Shown: positions 7,489-15,280 of the stretch, piece after piece
Layout of the letters: each line of letters begins with the position of its first letter
Numbering within the stretch: the stretch's first letter is position 1
Assembly: GCA_034003955.1 (NCBI GenBank)
Contig: JAVEXO010000034.1
Coordinates: 1 to 28,748 of the forward strand
Source: SZUA-370 sp034003955
Lineage (GTDB): Bacteria; Spirochaetota; Spirochaetia; Treponematales; UBA12059
Direction: 5' to 3'
Length of the DNA: 28,748 nt
The notes under the pieces: model-generated
Seen by the model: only the letters and a program-made list of their open reading frames with translations
The model's database searches: none
Told to the model about the DNA's origin: nothing
Position numbers and translations under genes: made by a program

Positions 7489-7516
7489 ATATCGGCAACG
7501 ACTAGCGTTAAGTTTA
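7489..7516 (-). promoter_or_regulatory. sigma-28 (FliA) promoter of flgM
   Basis: On the minus strand TAAA (7513-7516) is separated by 16 bp from GCCGATAT (7489-7496). The enterobacterial and treponemal sigma-28 consensus is TAAA-N15-GCCGATAA. The TAAA overlaps the stop codon of rsmI. The -10 element is 28 bp from the flgM start. Confidence 0.75.
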
Positions 7517-8194
7517 CCGTTTTTTAGCGCCAGACACAAGTAGCGCTATCTCACCCTTCACAACGGGCCTCGCCGCCAGGGTGTCCCTGACCTCGGATGC
7601 CGAGCCATAGAGGAACTCCTCATGGATCTTAGTCATCTCCCGGCCAAGGCACAAACGCCTCTCAGGATCTATATCGGCAATATCACCTAAAAGTTTTACG
7701 ATGCGATGCGGGGATTCGTACATGACGAATGCTTCTTCCCGAGACATGAGCTCTGCGGCACGGCTATGACGCTTTCCAGGCTTGACAGAGGGAAAGCCGT
7801 CGAAGGTGACCGCCTTGTAGAATATGCCAGATGCCGACATGAGGGCGGCAAAGGCACTGGGCCCCGGTAGCGGCACGACATCGTGGCCTGCATCACGCGC
7901 CTTTGCGGCGGCGAGAATGCCTGGATCCGACAGACAGGGCGTGCCGGCGTCTGAACAATAGGCCACGTCCTTGCCCTGCTCCAGGAGGCCAAGTATGCGG
8001 GCAGTGCCCTTCTCTTCCTCGTAGGCGTAGCATGCCACCAAGGGCTTCTTTATACCCAGATGATTGAGGAGCTTGAGCGTATGCCGGGTATCCTCACAGG
8101 CTATCGCGTCGACTTCACCGAGCATCCTGACGGCTCGCATCGTTATATCCTCGAGATTACCTATAGGTGTAGCAACCATGTACAACGTAGCCAT
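7514..8194 (-). CDS. rsmI: 16S rRNA (cytidine1402-2'-O)-methyltransferase RsmI
   Basis: Methylates the ribose of C1402 in the decoding centre of 16S rRNA. The 226-aa protein shows the tetrapyrrole-methylase fold signatures: MVATPIGNLEDIT at the N terminus, ACEDTRHTLKLL, YCSDAGTPCLSDPG, PLPGPSAFAALMSASG and MYESPHRI. It ends soon after GEIALLVSGA and therefore lacks the short C-terminal helical domain found in longer RsmI proteins (~280 aa). The start at 8194 has no ribosome binding site, but TTGACG-17-CATACT lies 6 nt upstream, which predicts a leaderless mRNA. flgM lies 52 bp downstream with its own promoter. Confidence 0.92.
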   Translation of the reverse strand: MATLYMVATPIGNLEDITMRAVRMLGEVDAIACEDTRHTLKLLNHLGIKKPLVACYAYEEEKGTARILGLLEQGKDVAYCSDAGTPCLSDPGILAAAKARDAGHDVVPLPGPSAFAALMSASGIFYKAVTFDGFPSVKPGKRHSRAAELMSREEAFVMYESPHRIVKLLGDIADIDPERRLCLGREMTKIHEEFLYGSASEVRDTLAARPVVKGEIALLVSGAKKR

Positions 8195-8200
8195 TGATCC

Positions 8201-8229
8201 AGTATGGACTGCCAGGCGCCAATCGTCAA
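8201..8229 (-). promoter_or_regulatory. rsmI promoter, leaderless geometry
   Basis: On the minus strand TTGACG (8224-8229), a 17-bp spacer and CATACT (8201-8206) are followed by six bases and the ATG at 8194. The predicted transcription start is the start codon itself. Confidence 0.6.
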
Positions 8230-8234
8230 CGCCG

Positions 8235-8243
8235 TGCTATACT
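8235..8243 (+). promoter_or_regulatory. extended -10 promoter of the zinc-ribbon gene, leaderless geometry
   Basis: TG-C-TATACT (8235-8243) is an extended -10 element followed by six bases and the ATG at 8250. No -35 box is evident, as is common with extended -10 promoters. It lies back-to-back with the rsmI promoter. Confidence 0.5.
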
Positions 8244-8249
8244 CTGCCG

Positions 8250-8675
8250 ATGGATGACCTCGTCTTTGCAGCCGTGCTCGCCTCGCTAGGCGCTTTTCTT
8301 CTCTGGACCTTCTGGGCCTTCATATACAGACCCTACGCGGCACGCAGGGAACGGGTAGCCCCTCGCTACGTAGCCGATGGCGCAGGAGAAGTCAGGGAAC
8401 GGGGCGTAGGTGTGAGAACCTGCCCTGTCTGTGGCGAGAAGCTCATGCCCGGGGCCCTCGTCAAGTCAAGGATATTCAAGAGCACTGGGAGCGACAAGGC
8501 CATGCAGATATACGGATGCCCGTATTGCTGGCCAGAGAATACCGAGTATCGCCGCGTCTGCCCCGTATGCGAGAAGGTCGTTCCCCGCGGGGGCTACCTG
8601 ATAGCCCGGTACTTTGAAAAGCCGGGCCATAGGCACGTACATGTATTGGGCTGCTCAGGTTGTAGAAGAGGTTGA
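8250..8675 (+). CDS. small membrane-anchored protein with two zinc ribbons
   Basis: The start is taken at ATG 8250, directly before a hydrophobic helix (residues 5-26), giving 141 aa; the open frame upstream of it overlaps rsmI. After the helix and a basic segment come four CxxC knuckles: C58/C61, C90/C93, C104/C107 and C135/C138. Paired in order they make two zinc ribbons, each opening with CPVC. The layout suggests one anchor with a soluble cytoplasmic zinc domain, but topology is not certain. No function is known to me. It has no ribosome site and depends on the leaderless start discussed for its promoter. It ends in a purine-rich spacer facing the PHP gene. Confidence 0.7.
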   Translation: MDDLVFAAVLASLGAFLLWTFWAFIYRPYAARRERVAPRYVADGAGEVRERGVGVRTCPVCGEKLMPGALVKSRIFKSTGSDKAMQIYGCPYCWPENTEYRRVCPVCEKVVPRGGYLIARYFEKPGHRHVHVLGCSGCRRG

Positions 8676-8777
8676 AGCCCTGAAAGAACGAACAAGACAA
8701 GACGAACGAAGAGAATAAGAGGGAAGAAGGAGAAAAGAGAAAAGAGAAAAGAGGAAGAAGGGATTAGGGATAGGGGC
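8676..8777. other. purine-rich convergent spacer
   Basis: This spacer lies between two convergent genes. The plus strand is an uninterrupted run of 47 purines at 8717-8763, with repeated GAAAA/GAAAAGA units. ACGAAGAGAATAAGAG at 8706-8721 also occurs on the minus strand at 5883-5898, likewise just after a stop codon. No hairpin terminator is seen here. Confidence 0.6.
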
Positions 8778-9605
8778 TTAGCGCTCCAGGCAGGACAGGA
8801 ATTCGTCGCCTATGGGGCGATTGCCAGCCGTATGGCCTAGCCTGCGATCGGGGCGCACGACGCCATGGTAGTCGCTACCTGCGCTGACTCTAAAACCAGA
8901 CTCGCGTGCCATGGTGTCCAGCCGGGCACACTCAACGACTCGAGCGGTAGGATGCCAGGCCTCGATGCCGTCAAGACCCATGTCTTTCCAGTCTACGAAC
9001 AAGGATCTAAGGCGTTTCCAGCTGGCAAAGAGAGACATGGGATGAGCCACAAAGGCCAGGCCACCCGAGTCCTTGATGACAGCCAAGGCTTCGCTCAGTT
9101 CTACGCAAGCCTTGCGTACATAGTATGGTCTTCCCTTTGCCAGGTACTTGTCGAAGGCGGCTTGCTTATTCTTGACGATATGCCTGGAAACAAGCTCCGC
9201 GGCTATGTGCGGTCGGCCTATCATGCCGGTTCCCGCCTTCTTTTGCATCTGCTCGTAGTCGATAGTGATGCCATCACCCTTGAACAAGTCAATGATAGCC
9301 TTGTTGCGTTCATCGCGGGAGCGGGACAGAGCCCGGGCTACTTCTTCGAGAGGGCCCATATCACCAGACATGTCCAGACCTAAGAGATGAAACTCTCCAG
9401 GTTCGAAGGCTATCTCAATTTCTATGCCGGGTATGAATCGAATCCCCGAAAGCCCTGCGGCTTCTCTGGCCTCCGCAATCCCCTCTATAGAGTCGTGGTC
9501 TGTCAGGGCTATGGCGGACAGCCCCTCTGAAGCGGCCTTTTCTATGAGTTGACGCGGCGTCAAAGTGCCGTCACTGGCGTTTGAATGTGTATGAAGATCT
9601 ATCAT
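8778..9605 (-). CDS. PHP-domain metal-dependent phosphoesterase (RNase AM/YciV-like)
   Basis: The start is ATG 9605, with GGAG seven to ten bases upstream; the protein (275 aa) then begins MIDLHTHSNASDG, the first PHP motif. Further metal ligands follow in order: ALTDHDS, the Glu in GIEIEI, the His in IGRPHIA, VAHPMS and GSDYHG. This set matches the YciV/RNase AM family, which acts on 3',5'-bisphosphate nucleotides or trims RNA 5' ends; other PHP phosphatases remain possible. It diverges from the acyltransferase gene across an AT-rich spacer (9606-9692). Confidence 0.85.
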   Translation of the reverse strand: MIDLHTHSNASDGTLTPRQLIEKAASEGLSAIALTDHDSIEGIAEAREAAGLSGIRFIPGIEIEIAFEPGEFHLLGLDMSGDMGPLEEVARALSRSRDERNKAIIDLFKGDGITIDYEQMQKKAGTGMIGRPHIAAELVSRHIVKNKQAAFDKYLAKGRPYYVRKACVELSEALAVIKDSGGLAFVAHPMSLFASWKRLRSLFVDWKDMGLDGIEAWHPTARVVECARLDTMARESGFRVSAGSDYHGVVRPDRRLGHTAGNRPIGDEFLSCLER

Positions 9606-9681
9606 CGCTCCATATTCTGCCTGTTTAGACAAGCTTTGCATAGATACTATCACCATGTTAAAAGTTTCATTTTATTGTTAC

Positions 9682-9687
9682 TATCTA
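9682..9687 (+). promoter_or_regulatory. possible -10 box of the acyltransferase gene
   Basis: TATCTA is followed by five bases and ATG 9693. TTAAAA 18 bp upstream is a weak -35 candidate. The surrounding spacer is strongly AT-rich compared with the rest of the window. Confidence 0.3.
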
Positions 9688-9692
9688 TGTTG

Positions 9693-11039
9693 ATGACTGA
9701 TAATGACTCAAACACGGCACAGCACTCTTCCCGGCCAAAACACGAACACCCATGGTGGGCTCTCGACCATGCAGCCCTCATTTATCCACCAATACTATCA
9801 GACAGGGTTAGCGCCTACTTTCGCCTGCAGGCGATACTGGATCAGATGGTAGACGTCGAGAGGCTACAGCTGGCGCTTGACACGTTGCGACCCCGCTTCC
9901 CTTATTTCCAGGTTGAACTGCGCAGGGGCTTCTTCTGGTTCTTCTTCGAGAAAAACAATTCCCCCAATGAGGTCATCAAGGATTCCAGGTTTCCTATGCA
10001 GCTCGTATCGACGAGGAAGCGTGGAGGATACCTGTACCGCGTGAGGGCCTACGACAAACGAATAGCGCTCGAGATATGCCATATACTCACCGACGGCCAT
10101 GGAGCCCTGGTATTCTTCAGGTCTCTCCTAGCCGAGTATTTTCGCCTGGAAGGGCTTCCTATAGTCTACGATACCGGAACCCTCGATCCACGGGGGAGCC
10201 TACAGCCTGATGAGTGGGAAGACGCCTTCTCCCGCCACGCGAGCCCTGGCGCACCCAAGCCAATCAGGGGCAAACCGGCATGGCACCTGCCAGGGATGGC
10301 TCTTCCCAAGCACACGATGAGGGTAACGACAGGAACGCTGTCATTGTCGGCAACTCTGGCCAAAGCCAAGGCACAGGGGGTTACACTGACCGTATTCCTG
10401 TCTTCCATGTACCTGGCGGCACTCCAGGACGTTCAGGAGAGCGATCCTCGTTGTACCAAGCGACGGAGTCGAAAACCCCTGCGCCTCCAGGTTCCCGCCA
10501 ACCTGCGCAGTTTTTTTTCGTCGGGCACCCTTCGTAACTTCAGCCTCTACGCCTTGCCCGATATAGATACGCGCCTCGGCCATTACGAGCTTGAGGCCAT
10601 ACTGACGCGCGTCAAGGCGATGAACACCCTGGCCTTCGACGCAAAGGAACTAGGGCGGACAATAACACGCAACGTGATGACGGCAAAGAACCCTGGCATC
10701 AGGGTCATCCCGCTTTTTATAAAAAACATCATCATGAAGGCCATCTACAAGAGCCATGGCGAAAACCTGTATACAAGTCTGTCCACTAATGTTGGCATGG
10801 CCAGGATGCCTGAAGCCTTTGCCGGCAGGATACGCCGTGTCGATGTGCTCCTACCCTCCACCCCCGGCTTAAAGACTGTCTGCGGCATCATAAGCCATGG
10901 TGACGCTCTGTCTATTAGTTTTGGCAGCGTCATAGAACGCAAGGACCTGGAGAGAGCCTTCTTTACAAGGCTCGTCAGGAACGGCATAGGGGTATTGGTA
11001 GAGTCAAACATGTCCGCTAAGAATGGGAAGGAAAACTAA
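9693..11039 (+). CDS. condensation-fold acyltransferase (alcohol acetyltransferase-like)
   Basis: Acyl-CoA-dependent O-acyltransferase of the HxxxDG superfamily (alcohol acetyltransferases, wax-ester/PapA-type and NRPS condensation enzymes). The catalytic motif is CHILTDGHGAL (H-x-x-x-D-G), at about residue 130, and the protein has the usual two-lobe length (448 aa from ATG 9693). The opening WWALDHAALIYPP is typical of the bacterial branch. Substrates cannot be told from sequence. The start is uncertain between ATG 9687 and 9693; neither has a ribosome site, and the possible -10 box favours 9693. It is followed one base later by a DUF6320-like gene, a pairing I associate with this branch. 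Confidence 0.8.
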   Translation: MTDNDSNTAQHSSRPKHEHPWWALDHAALIYPPILSDRVSAYFRLQAILDQMVDVERLQLALDTLRPRFPYFQVELRRGFFWFFFEKNNSPNEVIKDSRFPMQLVSTRKRGGYLYRVRAYDKRIALEICHILTDGHGALVFFRSLLAEYFRLEGLPIVYDTGTLDPRGSLQPDEWEDAFSRHASPGAPKPIRGKPAWHLPGMALPKHTMRVTTGTLSLSATLAKAKAQGVTLTVFLSSMYLAALQDVQESDPRCTKRRSRKPLRLQVPANLRSFFSSGTLRNFSLYALPDIDTRLGHYELEAILTRVKAMNTLAFDAKELGRTITRNVMTAKNPGIRVIPLFIKNIIMKAIYKSHGENLYTSLSTNVGMARMPEAFAGRIRRVDVLLPSTPGLKTVCGIISHGDALSISFGSVIERKDLERAFFTRLVRNGIGVLVESNMSAKNGKEN

Positions 11040-11040
11040 T

Positions 11041-11763
11041 ATGCCATATTGCAGCAGATGCGGCGTAGAAGTAGTAGAGGGATCAGAGACATGCCCCCTC
11101 TGCGAGACGCCTATACAGAGGCTCGACGAGACTGCGCGCCGTGAAGAACAGGCAGCATACCCACAGCACATCATAGATCCTGAAGGCGCCTACCAACTAT
11201 CAAAGGCAGAACGCCGTCGCATAGCAGTAGAATTGCTATCACTGGCCGCCTTCCTCGCAAGCGCGGCTCTCATCCTCGTAGACATGCTATACGACTCGAA
11301 CCTGGGTTGGTCACGCTATGCGGTGGCTTCTGTCGTCTTAGGATGGATGGTATCGGTAGCACCGCTCGTCTTGTATGACCAGCCCAAGGCTGCCCTGGCA
11401 CTGGACGGAGCGGCCATAGTCGCGTTTCTTCTTGTCATGGATTGGTTCGACGGGACACTCAGCTGGTCTGTTTCAATAGGGGTGCCAATTGCCCTGGTAA
11501 GCCTGGCAGCCATTGCTGGAACGGCGGCAGTCATAGCCAGGAGATCCATAAAGGGGCTTAACGTGCTTGGCATAGGAGCCATCGGCCTAGCCGCCTACCT
11601 CGTCGCTCTTGAAGCCATAATACGGCTGGCGCTAGGAAGCAGTGTCAGGCCGTACTGGTCAATAGTGGCGAGTCTCGCCCTGGTGCCCGTCGCGGTATTC
11701 CTGTTCTTCCTGCATGGACGTGTATTGCGCGGCGCCAATCTCCGAAAGATTTTTAGACTCTAG
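11041..11763 (+). CDS. zinc-ribbon membrane protein, DUF6320-like
   Basis: Starts at ATG 11041, one base after the acyltransferase stop, with AAGGA in the end of that gene. The 240-aa protein opens with a zinc ribbon (YCSRCGVEV and CPLCETPI, four Cys), then a basic linker and about six hydrophobic helices to the C terminus. It ends in a basic tail (RGANLRKIFRL). The layout matches DUF6320 proteins found next to alcohol-acetyltransferase-like genes, so the two proteins probably act together, perhaps on a membrane lipid or glycan. No catalytic residues can be named. The 30-bp gap to the convergent FKBP gene holds only a weak GGCGCC palindrome and T-runs. Confidence 0.75.
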   Translation: MPYCSRCGVEVVEGSETCPLCETPIQRLDETARREEQAAYPQHIIDPEGAYQLSKAERRRIAVELLSLAAFLASAALILVDMLYDSNLGWSRYAVASVVLGWMVSVAPLVLYDQPKAALALDGAAIVAFLLVMDWFDGTLSWSVSIGVPIALVSLAAIAGTAAVIARRSIKGLNVLGIGAIGLAAYLVALEAIIRLALGSSVRPYWSIVASLALVPVAVFLFFLHGRVLRGANLRKIFRL

Positions 11764-11793
11764 GAGCGGCGCCGTTTTCTGTGTCTGCGCTTT

Positions 11794-12498
11794 TTACTGA
11801 GCCTCAGCCTCTATACCAAGAAGCTCTACCTCAAAGATAAGCATGGTGTTGGGCTGGATGCCACCCTGTGAACCCTGCTCTCCATAGGCAAGAGCGGAGG
11901 GTATATAGAACTTGTACTTAGATCCTACCGGCATAAGCTGTATGCCCTCGACCCACCCGGGAATGACCATGGCCACGGGGAACACGGCAGGCTCTCCGCC
12001 CTTAATGGAGCTGTCGAACTCCTTGCCATCTATAAAGGTGCCAACATAGTCTACGCGAACCGTATCTGTCTCGAGGGGCTTGGGCCCGCTTCCCATCGTG
12101 ATGACCTCGTATTGCAGGCCACTCGGGGTCGTCGTCACGCCTGTCTTCTTGCCATTCTTGGAGAGGAAATCGGTTTCAAGCTCGATGTTCCTGGCGGCAA
12201 TCTTCTGCATGGCCTCGGTAATGGCCAGCTGTATGGTCGTCTGAACATCTTCCAATGCTATCTTTGGATTGTCCTTCTCTACGACATCCTTGACGCCTTC
12301 AAGGAATTTACCATATTCCAACTCTACACCGGTATCCTTGAGGCTCATGCCTATGGCGACACCAAAGGCATAGCTGACGTCATTCTTGGATGCCACTTCG
12401 TTTGTGGCGTCTGTCTTTGATTCTTCCTTGTTTCCACACGACATCGCGGAGAAGGAAAGAGCCGCTACGATGGCTAAAAATACAATTGACTTCTTCAT
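11794..12498 (-). CDS. FKBP-type peptidyl-prolyl cis-trans isomerase, lipoprotein
   Basis: Accelerates proline isomerisation during folding outside the inner membrane. ATG 12498 is chosen because GGAAG precedes it and a lipoprotein signal follows: MKKSIVFLAIV, then SFSAMSC with Cys20 as the likely lipidated residue. Residues ~30-125 form the helical FKBP-N/FkpA-type dimerisation region (VSYAFGVAIGMSLKDTG). The FKBP domain covers about 130-230: GSGPKPLETDTVRVDYVGTF, FDSSIKGGEPAVFPV, VIPGWVEGIQLMPVGSKY, and FYIPSALAYGEQG. The length of 234 aa is normal for FkpA/Mip proteins. It lies 101 bp downstream of the pseudouridine synthase gene on the same strand. Confidence 0.92.
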   Translation of the reverse strand: MKKSIVFLAIVAALSFSAMSCGNKEESKTDATNEVASKNDVSYAFGVAIGMSLKDTGVELEYGKFLEGVKDVVEKDNPKIALEDVQTTIQLAITEAMQKIAARNIELETDFLSKNGKKTGVTTTPSGLQYEVITMGSGPKPLETDTVRVDYVGTFIDGKEFDSSIKGGEPAVFPVAMVIPGWVEGIQLMPVGSKYKFYIPSALAYGEQGSQGGIQPNTMLIFEVELLGIEAEAQ

Positions 12499-12599
12499 GG
12501 TACTTCCGAAAATATGTCTGGATCGGTTCGCCAAGCGACCGAGCCCCTTAGGGCCTTTGGTCTAGGATATAGACTTAGGCTATAAAGGGCAAGCTCGCA
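12499..12599. other. spacer between rluA-like gene and FKBP gene
   Basis: It contains a 5-bp inverted repeat GTCTA-ggata-TAGAC (12560-12574) inside a weak outer CCTTT/AAAGG pairing, and a CCCTTAGGG palindrome. It may hold a weak terminator for the upstream gene and the FKBP promoter, but neither is convincing. Confidence 0.3.
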
Positions 12600-13313
12600 C
12601 TATATCTTCCTAAGCTGGGTGACTAAAGCCTTGAAGTCCTTGGGGTACGGGGCCTCAATGGCTAGAGTCTGCCCGGTACCAGGGTGTTTAAGCTCCATAG
12701 AAAACGAGTGTAAAGCAGTTCGCGATATGAGAGGCCGTTCGCGCTCTGCGTCACCCTTCCACCGTCTCTTTATCTTTGACAGGAAGAGTGGCTTTCCATC
12801 TCCGTAGAGTGGATCGCATAGCACAGGATAGCCAAGCGCCGTAAGGTGTATCCTTACCTGGTCTGGACGGGTCGTCATGGGGCGAGCCTCGATGATGGCC
12901 AACTTGGCATGGCAACCAAGCACCGTAAACTCCGTCAGCGCCGGCTTACCCGCCCCATCAATGATGGTGCGGTGCATCCTGTCTCCATCAGGAGTCAGGG
13001 AATACTCGCAGACCGTCTCTGTCCAGGATGGCCTTGCTCCGACCACGGCGTGATAGACAATGCCTATCTCTCGATCCTCGAGCCGCCTCCACAGAACCTT
13101 GGCTGCCTGTTCCTTCTTTGCAAAGAGAAGAACACCGCTTATATCCTGATCAAGGTGATGAATAGGCCAAAGATGACCATATTCCATCTCCAATTCCCGT
13201 GCTACAACCCTGATCTCTGGCTCAAAGCGCTCGGAGGCCGATAGGAAACCAGAGGGTTTATTGACGGCGAGTAGTGTATCATCCTCATATAGAACCGGTA
13301 TTTCGTCTGTCAT
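12600..13313 (-). CDS. RluA-family pseudouridine synthase
   Basis: Converts specific uridines of rRNA or tRNA to pseudouridine. The 237-aa protein begins directly with the catalytic domain (VLYEDDTLLAVNKPSG) and has no S4 RNA-binding domain. The catalytic motif is HHLDQDISGVLLFAKK, with its Asp following HHL. Near the C terminus RPDQVRIHLTALGYPVLCD and PLYGDGKPL match the family's R-x-x-Q-I-R-x-H-L and DPLYG elements. The RNA target cannot be assigned. It has no Shine-Dalgarno; TTCACA-17-TATAAT lies 8 nt before ATG 13313, so the mRNA would have almost no leader. It is divergent from groEL. Confidence 0.88.
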   Translation of the reverse strand: MTDEIPVLYEDDTLLAVNKPSGFLSASERFEPEIRVVARELEMEYGHLWPIHHLDQDISGVLLFAKKEQAAKVLWRRLEDREIGIVYHAVVGARPSWTETVCEYSLTPDGDRMHRTIIDGAGKPALTEFTVLGCHAKLAIIEARPMTTRPDQVRIHLTALGYPVLCDPLYGDGKPLFLSKIKRRWKGDAERERPLISRTALHSFSMELKHPGTGQTLAIEAPYPKDFKALVTQLRKI

Positions 13314-13321
13314 GTACGGTC

Positions 13322-13350
13322 ATTATAGCGTTTCGGTTGCGTTTTGTGAA
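13322..13350 (-). promoter_or_regulatory. promoter of the RluA-type gene, near-leaderless
   Basis: On the minus strand TTCACA (13345-13350), 17 bp and a perfect TATAAT (13322-13327) are followed by 8 nt and the ATG at 13313. Confidence 0.65.
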
Positions 13351-13428
13351 CCATTGCCATAGAAATCGAGCATTATAGACGCACATTACCTCTTGCCGCC
13401 TCCTATCCCTTTTTAGTATCTTCCTTCT

Positions 13429-13447
13429 GCGAATCGTATCGATTCGC
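13429..13447. promoter_or_regulatory. palindrome upstream of groEL, operator candidate
   Basis: GCGAATCG-tat-CGATTCGC is a perfect 8-bp inverted repeat with a 3-bp centre, 108 bp before the groEL start. It is not the CIRCE element (TTAGCACTC-N9-GAGTGCTAA), and no full CIRCE is seen in 13314-13555. A repressor or activator site for groEL is the simplest reading. Confidence 0.5.
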
Positions 13448-13555
13448 CTCATTTTACGTATGCCAACCCGTCCAAGAACGGCACTCGTGTAATAAACGAA
13501 GCGCAGGGCCCGGAACGGGGCGGAACACCCACGAGAGAAAGGGAGATACAAGAAC

Positions 13556-15211
13556 ATGGCAAAGCAACTACTCTTCAGCGAAGATGCCCGACGGAGGCTT
13601 CTTAATGGCGTCGAACAGATTTCAAAAGCCGTCAAGGTTACCCTTGGCCCCAAGGGCAGGAACGTTTTACTTGACAAGAAATTTGGCGCCCCGACAGTCA
13701 CCAAGGACGGCGTTTCCGTAGCCAAGGAAGTAGAATTAGAAGACCCCTATGAGAACATGGGAGCTCAGTTGCTCAAGGAAGTAGCAACAAAGACAAACGA
13801 CATAGCTGGCGACGGTACCACCACAGCAACCGTGCTCGCCTACTCCATGGTAAAAGAAGGCCTCAAGGCCGTCGCAGCCGGTATGGATCCCATGAGCCTC
13901 AAGAGAGGCATGGACAAGGCCGTCATCGCCTCCATTGAAGAGATAAAGAAAAACTCCAAGGACATCAAGGAGAAGGACGAGATAGCCCACGTCGCCTCTG
14001 TCTCCGCCAACAACGACATGGAAATTGGTGCTCAGATAGCCGATGCCATGGAGAAGGTAGGTAAGGACGGCGTTATAACCGTAGAAGAGTCCAAGACAAT
14101 GGACACGACGATAGACTTTGTAGAAGGCATGCAGTTCGACCGCGGATACCTCTCCCCCTACTTCGTGACAAACCGCGACACGATGACAAGCGTTTTCGAG
14201 AACCCCTACATCCTCATCCACGATAAGAAGATATCGTCAATGAAGGACCTCCTCCCCATACTCGAGAAGATAGCCCAGACTGGCAAGCCCCTCGTCATCA
14301 TCGCAGAAGACGTCGATGGTGAAGCCCTTGCCACCCTCGTCGTCAACCACCTCCGCGGTACCATCAACGTGTGCGGCGTCAAGGCTCCCGGCTTCGGTGA
14401 CAGACGCAAGGCCATGCTCGAAGATATTGCCATCCTCACCGGCGGCGAAGTCGTATCGGAAGAACTCGGCATGAAGCTCGAGAACACCGAGATGACCCAG
14501 CTTGGAACAGCCAAGACAGTCAAGATAGACAAAGACAACACCACTATCATCAACGGTGCAGGCAAGCAGAAGGAAATTGACGATCGCAAGGGCCAGATCA
14601 AGGCTCAGATCGACGATACCTCAAGCGATTACGACCGCGAGAAGCTCCAGGAGCGCCTTGCCAAGCTCGCAGGCGGCGTAGCCGTCATCAATGTAGGTGC
14701 AGCCACAGAAATTGAGATGAAGGAAAAGAAGCACCGCGTAGAAGATGCCCTGTCGGCCACCCGTGCCGCCATCGAAGAAGGTATCGTTCCCGGAGGCGGA
14801 CTGGCCCTCATCCAGGCAGCCATAACCCTCGACAAGATTCCTGAAACACTAAGCGACGACGAGAAGGTGGGTTACAAGATTGTAAAGCGCGCCCTCGAGG
14901 AGCCTATCCGCCAGATAGCCGAGAACGCCGGCATCGACGGTGCCGTCGTGGCCAATCGTGCCAAGGGCGAGAAGAAGGGCATCGGATTCGACGCCGCCAA
15001 GATGGAATGGGTAGACATGGTCAAGGCCGGAATCATCGACCCTGCCAAGGTAACCCGCTCCGCCCTGCAGAACGCAGCCAGCGTCGCCAGCCTCATGCTG
15101 ACGACCGAGTGCGCCATCACCGACATCCCCGAGCCCAAGTCTCCCGCAGCCGGCGGTATGGGCGGCGGCGGCATGGGTGGCATGGGCGGCATGGGCGGCA
15201 TGGATTATTAA
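13556..15211 (+). CDS. groEL: chaperonin GroEL (Hsp60)
   Basis: Subunit of the double-ring ATP-dependent folding chamber. The 551-aa length is normal. Visible signatures are the N-terminal VTLGPKGRNVLL, the ATP-binding DGTTTATVLA, the equatorial DALSATRAAIEEGIVPGGG, and the Gly-Gly-Met C-terminal tail ending MDY. The ribosome site AAAGGGAG is at 13538-13545. No groES gene precedes it; the upstream neighbour is the divergent RluA-type gene, so groES must lie elsewhere. A 19-bp palindrome at 13429 may regulate it. A strong terminator follows the stop. Codon use mixes ATA with ATC more than in neighbouring genes, as expected for high expression. Confidence 0.98.
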   Translation: MAKQLLFSEDARRRLLNGVEQISKAVKVTLGPKGRNVLLDKKFGAPTVTKDGVSVAKEVELEDPYENMGAQLLKEVATKTNDIAGDGTTTATVLAYSMVKEGLKAVAAGMDPMSLKRGMDKAVIASIEEIKKNSKDIKEKDEIAHVASVSANNDMEIGAQIADAMEKVGKDGVITVEESKTMDTTIDFVEGMQFDRGYLSPYFVTNRDTMTSVFENPYILIHDKKISSMKDLLPILEKIAQTGKPLVIIAEDVDGEALATLVVNHLRGTINVCGVKAPGFGDRRKAMLEDIAILTGGEVVSEELGMKLENTEMTQLGTAKTVKIDKDNTTIINGAGKQKEIDDRKGQIKAQIDDTSSDYDREKLQERLAKLAGGVAVINVGAATEIEMKEKKHRVEDALSATRAAIEEGIVPGGGLALIQAAITLDKIPETLSDDEKVGYKIVKRALEEPIRQIAENAGIDGAVVANRAKGEKKGIGFDAAKMEWVDMVKAGIIDPAKVTRSALQNAASVASLMLTTECAITDIPEPKSPAAGGMGGGGMGGMGGMGGMDY

Positions 15212-15280
15212 ATCCAGGCGCTGATATAGCCTAAACAGGCCGCGCCCCGCAAGGGCGCGGCTTTTTATTGGTGCTGCCGC
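15185..15280 (+). repeat. 96-bp groEL 3' end/terminator, exact copy 1
   Basis: This segment (last GGM codons, stop and terminator of groEL) is repeated base for base at 15381-15476, on the other side of the N-gap. See the gap entry for the likely explanation. Confidence 0.95.
15239..15266 (+). terminator. groEL Rho-independent terminator
   Basis: GCCGCGCCC/GGGCGCGGC stem (15239-15247, 15253-15261) with a CGCAA loop and TTTTT after it, 28 bp past the groEL stop. Confidence 0.93.

Noticed and set aside
8717..8763. Purine tract as a CRISPR or tandem-repeat array
   Set aside because: Units are irregular and only a few bases long, with no spacers.
13474..13497. GCACTC near the groEL start as a CIRCE half-site
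   Set aside because: The matching GAGTGC half is absent at the required 9-bp spacing, so it is not a CIRCE element.
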